A stretch of DNA of 64,000 nt from Dryomyza anilis (taxonomy: Eukaryota; Arthropoda; Insecta; Diptera; Dryomyzidae), in the NCBI GenBank assembly GCA_951804985.1, contig OX638130.1, positions 128,167,593 to 128,231,592 on the forward strand. The letters are read 5' to 3'. Shown one piece after another: positions 22,825 to 32,578 of the stretch; within the stretch, counting starts at the first letter, position 1; every line of letters begins with the position of its first letter. The notes beneath the pieces are model-generated. The model did not search any database and was not told the origin of the DNA. It worked only from the letters and a program-made list of their open reading frames with translations. The translations under genes and the position numbers were made by a program.

Positions 22825-23772
22825 TGCTGTCTTGCTGTCCGAATACAGAATAACTTGAGAAATACTGATCAGAATGCGATGAAATTTCGTCTCAATATAT
22901 TTTAGCCAAAAGTAGGAACTGAGTTTGAAAATGAGCCAAATCGGTCAACGGACACGCCCACCTCCCATACAAGTCACTTTTATATAACTCTTTCGAAACT
23001 AATAACTCGAAAAGTATACGACGTATAGTTATAAAATTTAAAATGTATTGTTAGAATTCACCTAAAAATATGTGGTCCAAAAATGGGCGTGATCCGCCCA
23101 CTTTTTTTTTTCATTATTTCCCGGGTTTTCATAGTGGAAATTTGATCCGTAAATTATTAAAATCAAATCTATGAAATATAAGCCTTTCAAAATTTTAAAT
23201 ATTGGCGTGGTCCGCCCAATTATATTTTTCAAATTTTTTTTTAGTTTTTTATACTTTATATAAATTTTTTAATTTATGGGGATATAAGACGTAAATTTCT
23301 GATATATGAATAATATTCTGAGGGTGGGGAGGTTCAGCATAATTAAAAATTTAAAATTAAGGTATACAATTAAATATTACTCATTAATATCTTCACCAAA
23401 GGTGTAGGGTATTCCATAGTCGGGCCCGACCGACTATAAAATCCGCCCCATGTGACCGAACTTACCCATGTGACCTAACTTTCCCAACTCGTTTTTTTTG
23501 ATTTTTTGTTTTTTTTTTATATATTTAATGTTTTTTGTTTTTTTTTTATATATTTAATGTTTTTTATTTCATCTTTTTACTGGTGGAATTACCGAGTTAT
23601 GTCGTACTGAAAGTTTGGGTTGTATTGGAGATACCACGTCATTTGTCCAATAGCCTATGTCACCCTCCGGACTCTATAGTATCCTAGTGCAATATTTCAG
23701 TCAAATCGGTTTGGCGGTTTAGACTTGATGCTGGAACAAACAGACAGACGTACCAATAGTTCTATATATGTA
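22106..23772 (+). mobile_element. Decayed element T1 inserted in the ~190-bp repeat
   Basis: It begins ACTAGTATTTTGTACCCGGGCTGCGCTACGG, followed by ~550 bp of T-rich simple sequence (TTTTTGTTTTTG-like). It resumes beyond a nested insertion with TCGGTTTGGCGGTTTAGACT and a GACAGACG stretch, and ends near AGTTCTATATATGTAGAT. The host repeat continues across both ends, which fixes the borders. Its layout (CCCGGGCTGCGC-like head, GACAG stretch, TATATAGAT tail) is like 37148-38570. No reverse transcriptase or transposase frame remains. The frames of 65-99 codons at 22180-22540 are low-complexity T-rich artefacts. Confidence 0.6.
22697..23492 (-). mobile_element. Fly dispersed element D, copy B (796 bp), inverted to copy A
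   Basis: This is the reverse complement of 18331-19180 over its full length, with the same ACGAGTTGGG start and GGTGTAGGGTATAAAAA end. It lacks about 50 bp (the GATGCTGATCAAGAATATA stretch) between short CGGAC repeats and has a longer GACA run. It is nested in element T1. With copy A it forms an inverted pair about 3.5 kb apart. Confidence 0.8.
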
Positions 23773-23774
23773 GA

Positions 23775-24020
23775 TTTCTATCTGTTCCGAAGAATACTTA
23801 ATATTTGACGGTTATTCGATGGACTAACAAAATGATATAATCAACATTTTAGGGTTATATTGAAGAAATTATGTTAGCAATTATGAAAAAACAAATAATG
23901 GATTTTATTCTAATTTCAGATCTTAGTACTGAATCTGAGATTTAAATCATCATCTTTGAAATATATGTCCTTTCAAGAAAAGTTCGTAGACCTATCCAGC
24001 ATGTTCCAATTTTTGATAAA
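23775..24020 (+). repeat. Degenerate ~190-bp tandem repeat, right segment
   Basis: The repeat resumes with GTTCCGAAGAATACTTAATA, GATGGACTAACAAAATGATA and CTTTCAAGAAAAG. TAATTTCAG at 23919 is followed by 68 codons without a stop, but this lies in repeat sequence and has no 5' splice site, so it is not called an exon. Confidence 0.6.
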
Positions 24021-24230
24021 AACCGTGCTAAAAAAAACTAATCAGAATTCTGTTTCTGAATACGAAAGTTTTTATGAAACGAATCCGATTTCTGTTATTG
24101 AATATGCAAAATTTGTTCAAAATTAAATTTTTATAAAATGCAAAAGTCCCTTATGAAAAGTAAAACGTTTGATTTTGTTTTATGGACATTTTTATTTTAA
24201 ACGTGTTATTTTTCGTGAGTGTCCAAGTAA
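24021..24230. other. AT-rich noncoding DNA
   Basis: No recognised content. It spans the end of the ~190-bp repeat and the start of the small inverted-repeat element. Confidence 0.3.
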
Positions 24231-24462
24231 CACTTAGAAAAAAAAAACTCATAAAATCCCATTAAAATTTGTCAATAGGACAGTTATTGATTTAATAGTT
24301 TACAAATATTAAATATTTTCATATAAACTCAAATAAATTTTAGAGTATTTTGTAGTATTTAATAGGACTTACCGATTGAATTAATAGTTTATCGGACAAA
24401 TAACCTATTGACTAATTTTAACAGTAAAAACTATTAATTTTATGGTATGTTTTTTCTGAGTG
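24231..24462. mobile_element. Small inverted-repeat element (~230 bp)
   Basis: CACTTAGAAAAAAAAAACTC followed by ATAAAATCCC at the left is mirrored by the reverse complement of ATTTTATGGTATGTTTTTTC plus TGAGTG at the right (CACTCAGAAAAAACATACCA read inward). The interior is AT-rich with AATAGTTTA motifs. The size and lack of coding fit a MITE. The superfamily and target duplication are not determined. Confidence 0.55.
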
Positions 24463-24537
24463 CAGTATCCAGTCAATTTTATTAGTCACTTGTCGAGTAA
24501 ATCGAGTAAGTCGCAAGCGATGTCACGCAATTTCCAA

Positions 24538-24640
24538 CAGTTTTTGACTAGTTTCACTGGGAACAGACCAGTTTTTGACTAGTTTCACTGGGAACAGAGC
24601 AGTTTTTGACCAATTTTAACTAGTTTTACTAGTGGTGATA
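24538..24640 (+). repeat. 31-bp tandem duplication
   Basis: TTTTTGACTAGTTTCACTGG followed by GAACAGACCAG occurs twice in a row (24541 and 24572). A partial third unit contains TTTTTGACCAATTTTAACTA. Confidence 0.8.
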
Positions 24641-26089
24641 TATTTTTTAAATCCTTACCAGTAAACAACAAGGTTTCGACTAGTTTTCACGTGCTAGTAT
24701 ATACTATTCAAATTCCTACAGGAAACCTAGCAGTATTTGAGCTGCCAAGTAACTTTTATATTTCAACTTTTATAAAATGAATTCTCCTTTTCTCTCAGTG
24801 TTCTCTACCTCTTTTATTTCACACAGACACAATAACTCTGTGGTTGCTGTAAAATATCCCGTTGTCAGTCATGTCTGCTGATAAGAAACACAAACAGAAC
24901 CCGTCGTCCTGCATTTTTGCATTGGGCTCGTGAAGTGACTCAACTCAACTCGAATGTTGGCGTTGCCAGATGCTCTCATTCACACTATGCGCTTTCATTT
25001 TACTTTTGGGTAACTTTTGATTAGTGTTGTGTATGTGTTTGGGTGTGTGTGTGTGTCTTTGTGTCAGGGAGAGGCATTTCATTGTGTTGAACTGTCAGTT
25101 AAAATGTCCACATTTTGCATTGTTTGAGGCGCTCGTGCTCGTGCGTTGGTCCTTTTTGGGAGACTACTGAGCCTTTTGTTTATATTGTTCTTTTTTTTGC
25201 ACTGTGTTTTATTCAGTGCGGTGCATACAGAAAGTATTTTACTTAATATTCGAATTTCATTTATGCAGAAAGCTTTACATAGTCCATTGTAGGTCTTTTT
25301 GAGATACTGCTGTTAGTTTTGTGGATTTAAATAAATGCAGCATTTTTATTAGACAGTTGACTAAAACTAATAAATGAAAAATTAATTGATTTTACTGCAC
25401 TGAAATTTAGAAATATTTCAAAATACATTTTATATTTGATGTTATTGTAGATTCAAATTAAAACTGAAACGTTTTGGAGAAATGTTTTTCTTTCAATTTT
25501 TCATGTCTTTCGATTTATTGTGCTGGATTTTGAACCGTTGGTTTTTATTTAGGGAATTTCATATCCAACCCATAACTCAGATTATCGACATTCTTCGATA
25601 AAGTTATCGATATAGAAATATAGTATAAAACAAAAAATTCAACTGAATTTCATTTTGGTTCTACTGAGTTGTAAAAAACAATTAACCTCAAAAACAGTGA
25701 ACAGAAAAATGGCGTGACTGATAAGCAGTTATTAATGTTAATCCACAGTGCGTGGCCATATTTAATAAAGTCAAAAAATATATTTATATGAATTAGGCTG
25801 GCGCTGGTGACCAGACAAACAGCTTTTTATAATCTGCAGTATTATTTTTCAGTTTTTTTCATTTTAAGTGTTAACAAAAAAAAAGCATAAAATTTACATA
25901 AATTTTGAAATATGGCAACGCGCCACTGCAGTGAGCAATTAATGCGCAGCTGCTGCCAAAATGCTTAATTTATGGCTAATAAAAAACATGCATAAAATAT
26001 GCAGATGTGTTGGTGAAAAAAAAAACAGCAAAAAATAGAAAAAATATAATAAACACAAAAATCAGCAGTGAAGTTCAGCGAAAATTAAG
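24641..26089. other. Noncoding DNA with GC-richer island at 24780-25180
   Basis: The island includes CATGTCTGCTGATAAGAAAC and a GTGTGTGTGTGTGTC run and resembles fly regulatory or untranslated sequence. No core promoter pair or exon could be fixed. The remainder is AT-rich. Confidence 0.3.
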
Positions 26090-26500
26090 GCGGAAGTCAA
26101 AGCGTAGCTAAATTAATAAAGCGCACAAAGAGTTGGCAGCTCTGGCAGCGGTATTCGAATGCATGTGTGAGTGTGCCTCAGTGTTCATGTGTTACTCTCT
26201 AAGTGTGCGGTTAAATCACCGCAGCGAATTTATGCAAACGCTGGGCGGCATCGTTGCCGCGGTTTCTGAGACAAAAGTTGCTGACTTGCATTCGTGTCAA
26301 TGTCAACGTTGAATGTTGTTGCTGTTGTTGTCGTTATGTTGTTACTGCAATTTTTTTGTTGTTCATTTTTTGTTGTTTATTTTTTTTATTTTTTTCATGT
26401 TTTTCTTTTTTTTTTTCTTTTTTTTTGCTAACTGAAGACAACAAATACGAAAACAAATATATACGTCGAACTTTGACGTCAATGGCTGGCGCTTCTTAAT
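26090..26500. other. GC-richer island followed by T-rich tract
   Basis: 26090-26330 has mixed-composition sequence with CGCAGCGAATTTATGC and TTGTTGCTGTTGTTG. 26340-26430 is a T-rich tract. A short + frame at 26254-26499 reads through the T tract as poly-Phe/Leu and is not convincing. Possible untranslated or regulatory sequence. Confidence 0.3.
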
Positions 26501-26826
26501 TGCAACTTAATTAATATAAAATGTTGGCTTTGAACTTCAATTTTGGGGTTGATGATGATGTAAGCGATTTAGTTTTTCTTGTTGTTGTTGTACTCGCGAA
26601 ACTACTTTCTTTCCTGTTGCTGCTGACACGCAATATTAATTGCTTTTAGTGAGATAATATTTGGCAAAAAGTTGTTTTTTTCTTTTTTGATTTGAAAAGC
26701 AGGTCGATTACAACATGTTTCCTTTTTCTTCGATATGAGTAGCACAAGTTTTCGTTTATGAGATATTGAACATTTTTTAATATTTGATTTTGAAAATTAC
26801 ATCGAAATATAAATGATTAATTAGAA
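26501..26826. other. AT-rich noncoding DNA
   Basis: No gene is seen. It contains TGATGATGATG and TTGTTGTTGTTG short runs. Confidence 0.3.
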
Positions 26827-26980
26827 GCAACATGTTTGATGCAACATGTTTGATGCAACATGTTTGATGTAACATGTTTGATGCAACATGTTTGATGTAA
26901 CATGTTTGCTGAAACATGTTTGATGTAACATGTTTGATGCAACGTGTTTGATGTAACATGTTTTATGCAACATGTTTGAT
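26827..26980 (+). repeat. 14-bp minisatellite GCAACATGTTTGAT
   Basis: Eleven contiguous 14-bp units (GCAACATGTTTGAT or GTAACATGTTTGAT with few variants) span exactly 154 bp. Each carries the palindromic core AACATGTT. Decayed units of the same type recur at 27940-28110. Confidence 0.9.
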
Positions 26981-27939
26981 GATTATTTTAATGCATGAAG
27001 TCGAATGGATAATTAAACAACAATTAACATATTGTTGTTGTAAGTATAATAGGAAATATTCGTTCACAACATATTTGATGTTTTTTTATAAATGGTTTCA
27101 ATTAACATATATGATATATGATACACAATTTTTAACTCTGGAAATGTTTGATTGTAACTGATGCAACATGCAAGTTTTTTTTGTTATATATATTACAAAA
27201 TAACTTAATATTGTAGAGTTATAAAAGAAGTTCGATTACAATCTGAACTGATGTTTAGTTGGTATAAGTTCACACGTTTTCGATTATTGAATTTGATTTA
27301 AGTATTTTGAATTTTTATTAAAAATATTTTAAAAACAAAATGTTGATGTGACATTTCTGATATTAAATATTTTTGACTTTTGATTTTGTAAAATGTTTTT
27401 GATTTCAGCTAATCGAAATATTCTATTCATCATATTTTCATTAATAAAATTAATTTTATTATCAGGATTGTATATATTTTTAAAAGAATTTGAAAGTAGT
27501 ATCAATAGAGAGTTCATGTAGTAAGATGTCATTCGAGTTGGTTACAGTTCGACGGCTGAATGCCTTCTTGTAAAAAAGTGGGTTTCTGATGTTAAATTCG
27601 TGAAATGTCCATTGAAAGTTTACAAATTTTGTATCTCCCGAATGATTTTAATTTCTGATTTATTAATATTTGTATTTTTTTAAGTTTGAATTCATCGCAA
27701 TTTACAAAAGAACCATTTACATGCGACAATCGAGCAGTCGACCCGGATGACATCACTTAACTCTATATATATTCTCTGTTACGATTAAAAAAATGAAATA
27801 TGGTTGACGTTCAATTGGTATGAGTACAACACGTTTATATATATCGTATTTGATTTATTTATATTTTATTTTTATATAGTAAGAAATTTTCAATACGATT
27901 TAAAAAAATAATGTTAGAATCTCACCTTTATGTTTGATG
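26981..27939. other. AT-rich noncoding DNA between minisatellite blocks
   Basis: No gene is recognised. Short frames here (e.g. 27329-27532, - strand) are AT-rich Asn/Ile/Lys-dominated and unsupported. Confidence 0.3.
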
Positions 27940-28110
27940 CAACAAATTTTAAGAAGTATGTGATGTTTGATGTAATATGTCTGTTGGATATTGTTTGATA
28001 GAACATGTTCGATGCAACATGTTTAATAGGATTTGATGGAATATGTTTGATGCAACATGTTTGATACAACATGATTGATACAACATGTTTGATACAACAC
28101 GTTTTATACA
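27940..28110 (+). repeat. Decayed second block of the 14-bp minisatellite
   Basis: Units such as GCAACATGTTTGATACAACA, GATGGAATATGTTTGATG and ACAACACGTTTTATAC keep the 14-bp phase over most of the block. It is clearly the same family as 26827-26980 but more diverged. Confidence 0.75.
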
Positions 28111-29080
28111 TATTTATGAATTATCGTAAGAAAAATATCGAATAATTTTGTACTAGTATTTGTCCATCCATCTAAGATATGGTGGTTTTTGAAATTTTTG
28201 TTTAATTTTTTGCAAAAAATTGTTAAATATGTTTGACATTTTGATGATGATTATTTCAATTCCTTCAAAATGTGTCGGAGATTTGATTTATTTGTTATTT
28301 TTAAAACTAAATTTAACATTAAGTTATAAAAATGAATCTTAATACGTTTGAAGTTCGATTGCATCACTTTTGAACAATATTTTCATCATATTTAAAACAT
28401 GTTTGTTAATTACTAGACTGTGTCATGTTTGACACAATCATTTCGGTTCGAACCAAATATGTAAGGTTTCATCATCACTTACAAATAATTTTTATACTTT
28501 CTTCTTTGTTACTTGGCTGCCATAAATTTTAGCTCAATTACTTAATCTTCACACGCCGCACAATGCAAACACAATGCAAAACCCACAAATGGTTGGCCAC
28601 TTGACCACGTTAGTGGCGGCGGCGGCACGAGATGATGTAAAAAGCAGTTAGTTGCATTGAAAAGCAACTGCAACCGATTGCAGCCAATTTAGCTGAAATG
28701 TAAGACAGTTGCTGTTCGTTCACTTTCACCCAAACTGGCTGCGCACGCGCCAGGCTTAACAAGCCATGTGTTGAGGAAGTCCAAATGCAAGACGACTGCA
28801 GCAGAAGCCGCCCGGCAGCATGTGGTAACAGTTGCGCCAAATGCCTACAAATGGCAGCAACAGCAGCAAAACCAAAAACTCGTTGGAACGGTTTACATTT
28901 TATTTGTTCCAAAAAAAAAATGAAATAAAAAAAAAATTAAGCGCAAAAATGCATTTCAAACGGCTGTTATGTGGAGCGCACTGTGGCTTAAATTCGCATA
29001 AAACTTTATTAAATAGTAAAAAGGCTTAGAAAAATATTTCATTTAAAAAATTAAATTAAATCAAATAAAAATCCAACCAA
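28111..29080. other. Noncoding DNA with GC-richer island at 28560-28880
   Basis: The island contains GGCGGCGGCGGCAC and GCAGCAACAGCAGC and open frames on both strands (up to 100 codons). No gene is identified. Surrounding sequence is AT-rich. Confidence 0.3.
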
Positions 29081-29345
29081 AAGTCGCCGGTCGCAACTCA
29101 ATTATTTGCACGTGTTGCGCGGGGTCTCCAATTTTTGTGACCGACCTCGCAGCCATTTGCGCTTGAAAAGTATGAAGCGCCGCTTGCCGGAGGCGGTGCA
29201 CTGGTGGCTGGCCACAAAATTAATTTTCGTCGAATGGTAGGTGTAACCAATATTGTGCACAGTCGCTAGATTGATCCATTGGCGTTGAGTCGACCGGACT
29301 TTTATTGAATTTGTTGCATATGGGGCATGCGTTTTTAACTGCACT
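29081..29345. other. GC-rich island, possible exon or regulatory element
   Basis: This is the sharpest GC-rich block in its neighbourhood. A + strand frame of more than 50 codons contains RPRSHLRLKSMKRRLPEAVH followed by WWLATKLIFVEW and stops just after GAATG|GTAGGTG, a fair 5' splice site. No convincing 3' splice site precedes it. The - strand is also open for 80 codons. I recognise no protein. A conserved noncoding element is equally plausible. Confidence 0.25.
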
Positions 29346-30720
29346 GCGCGTAAAAGATTTTATTTCAAAAGTAACTCAATTTAAAAAGCTTTAAAGATTT
29401 CCTTTGGTTTTATTAAAAAATATAAATTTTTCTATGTCTTTTTGTTATTTGTCAGCTGCATATCGGAAATAAAAATTCCCACGAATATATTTTTCCAAAT
29501 ACATTTTTTTTTATTGAGAGAAATATTAAATTCCATACAATCACATGGTATATAAATACAATTTTAAAATTTATAAACTGAATTTTCTAAAATTAAAAAC
29601 TAAATTTGACGACGATATTAAAAAAAAACAGATTTTTCCAAATATAAAATTATATATTCCAATGTTCTGCTGTACACAAACATCTTTAAAACTAATACAG
29701 CTTTAAATTTAAATCAATTTCAAATGCTTCCAACACTCATGTCAATCGCACTAAACGTTTTGCCATAACAAATACAGGTCAAAACCACACACAATTCTCA
29801 AAAAAAGAAATACTATAAAAATTAAGGCCGAGTTGCAAATTGCAAAATTTATGTGAGACCGCAGCAAACGGTTTCAAACACTCGATTTTTATTATCTGCT
29901 GCAAACCAAACAACGCAAGAGCGTCAATTTTTCAACAATTTTCTATTGATTTTTTCATTTTTTTTTTTTGGGATTTTTATATTATTTTTCTTGTTTTGAG
30001 CAATGCAACTTCTACTTGATATGCTGATATTTTTGTTCAATTTGCATTGCAAAAAAAAAAAATAGAAGCGACATTTGCAGAGCGCTTTTTGTGCCCCCAG
30101 ATTGAATGCAAATGTCAACAAATTGCAATGATGCTTCAAACTGCATTTGCTATGAACTACAGTCGTGTGATTAAATAGATTAAAGAATTCTAAAATTTAA
30201 GCAAAAAAATATTTTTTTTTGAAATCTTTTTAATGCTTTTTTAATCTAGCAACTGGTCTATGCTTGACCTACAAAAATAAAGTTCTATGAATTTTTATCG
30301 ATTTAACAAACTTTGAATGAATTAGAATTTTGTATAAAAAATAAAAAATATTAAAACTTAACCGCCAAACTTTTGCGGCGCCTTTATGCATTATGTTTAT
30401 GATTAAAAGTGCTGCTTATAGCCTTTGGCAACTCATCAAGTTAGCTCAAATTTTGCAGTAAAAATATAAATAAAAATAAAAATTATACGGGAAAAAAATG
30501 GTACATACTCTATTTAAAAGATAAAAACAATTTTGTGTATGTTAATATATTCTTAAATTTTTATAACTACCATTGAAAATTAATTTTTTCGTGCTATATA
30601 TTTGATTAAAAAGAGGAAATACTCACCTTATTATCGATTAATTAATTATATTTATAACAGTAGCCTAAAAAATACTTTATTAAGAGAAAGAAAATTGTTT
30701 TAATATAAATATAGATACAC
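29346..30720. other. AT-rich noncoding DNA
   Basis: No gene or repeat family is supported in these ~1.4 kb. There are several short poly-A and poly-T tracts. Confidence 0.35.
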
Positions 30721-30721
30721 T

Positions 30722-31010
30722 GTAGCGTCGGTAGCTCAGTGGTTAGGTCATTGGTATGCGAGCCGATAGGCCTCATGTTCAAATCATGGTTCAGACTAAC
30801 AACATCTCTTTCTATTCCCCGCTATCTCTCGGCAATCAATCGCATACCTTCGAGACCAAATCATTACCTAGTTTTAACTCCGTCGTTTGGATTCGGCATT
30901 AAACTGTTGGTCCCGCCAATTTGAGTGCAGATATAACACGAACAGCTTAAATGGTGAAAGAGCTCGTCCTACGTCCTTCAGGACTGTAGCGTCGAAATAT
31001 CATAATTATT
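30722..31010 (+). mobile_element. tRNA-derived SINE, family 1, copy 3 (diverged)
   Basis: The A box is TAGCTCAGTGG at 30732-30742, with a degraded B box TGTTCAAATCA near 30776. The body matches copies 1 and 2 (TCTCTCGGCAATCAAT, GGATTCGGCATTAAACTG, TGGTGAAAGAGCTCG, AGGACTGTAGCG). It is more diverged than copies 1 and 2. No clear target duplication is visible. Confidence 0.8.
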
Positions 31011-31122
31011 ATATTTGATTTACATCCAATAGAAATTGTATTTGCTTTTACTAAATTGACAAAATATGTATTTCTTTTTACTACATTAAAATTCGTCTAT
31101 AAAATAAAATATTATTTTAATA
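31011..31122. other. Short AT-rich spacer
   Basis: It leads from the SINE into the 10-bp satellite. Nothing is recognised. Confidence 0.3.
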
Positions 31123-32578
31123 AATACTATTAAATACTACAAAATACTACAAAATACAAAAAAAACTACAAAATATTAAAAAAATACTACAAAATAGCAC
31201 AAATTACACAAATATAATACTACAAAAATAATACAAAGTACTACAAATTTCTACAAAATACTTCAAAATACTACAAAATACTACAAAATACTACAAAATA
31301 CTTCAAAATACTACAAAATACTACAAAAAACTACAAAATACTACAAAATACTACACAATACTACAAAATACTAAAAAAAACTACAAAATACTACAAAATA
31401 CTACAAAATACTACAAAATACTACAAAATACTACAAAATACTACAAAATACTACAAAATACTACAAAATACTACAAAATACTACAAAATACTACAAAATA
31501 CTACAAAATACTACAAAATACCACAAAATCCTACAAAATCCTACAAAATACTACAAAATACTACAAAATACTACAAAATACTACAAAATACTACAAAATA
31601 CTACAAAATACTACAAAATACCACAAAATACCACAAAATACCACAAAATACTATCAAATAATAAAAAATATCACAAAATATAACAAAATATCACAAAATA
31701 CTACAAAATACTACAAAATTATACAAAATACTACGAAACACTATGAAATATAAAAAAATACAACAAACTAATACTAACTACTACAAAATACCACAAAATA
31801 CAACAAAATACTACAAATTACTACAAAATCCTACAAAATAGTACAAAATACTACACAATATTACAAAATATTACAAAATACCAAAAAAAAACTACAAAAT
31901 ACTATAAAATACTACAAAACTATACAAAATTATATAAAATATTATAAAATATTACAAAATATTACAAAATACTACAAAATACTATAAAATACTACAAAAT
32001 ACTACAAAATACAACAAAATACTACAAAATACTTCAAAATACTACAAAATACCACAAAATACTACAAAATACTACAAAATACTACAAAATACTACAAAAT
32101 ACTACAAAATACTACAAAAAACTACAAAATACTACAAAATACTACAAAATACTACAAAATACTACAAAAAACTACAAAATACTACACAATACTACAAAAT
32201 ACTAAAAAAAACTACAAAATACTACAAAATACTACAAAATACTACAAAATACTACAAAATACTACAAAATACTACAAAATACTACAAAATACTACAAAAT
32301 ACTACAAAATACTACAAAATACTACAAAATACTACAAAATACCACAAAATCCTACAAAATACTACCAAATAATAAAAAATATTACAAAATATCACAAAAT
32401 ACTACAAAATTGTACAAAATACTACAAAATTGTACAAAATACTACGAAACCCTATGAAATATAAAAACAATACAACAAAATAATACATAGTACTACAAAA
32501 TACACCAAAATACTACAAAATACAGCAAAATACAACAAAACACTACAAAATATTACAAAATACTTCAAATTACTACTA
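31123..32578 (+). repeat. 10-bp satellite ACTACAAAAT (about 145 units)
   Basis: Nearly 1.46 kb of ACTACAAAAT units with A-tracts spaced by 10 bp. Variant units recur in the same order in the two halves: CTACACAATA then CTAAAAAAAACTAC at 31351 and 32182, and CTACGAAAC then CTATGAAATAT at 31731 and 32442. A block of the array was therefore duplicated, with offsets of 711-831 bp caused by later gains and losses. A spacing equal to the DNA helical repeat predicts intrinsic curvature. Confidence 0.95.

Noticed and set aside
23920..24126. Open stretch of 68 codons after TAATTTCAG
   Set aside because: It lies in a degenerate ~190-bp tandem repeat, has no 5' splice site and shares its sequence with noncoding units upstream.
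26827..32578. CRISPR-like regularly spaced repeats
   Set aside because: The units are contiguous satellites without unique spacers, and the genome is eukaryotic.
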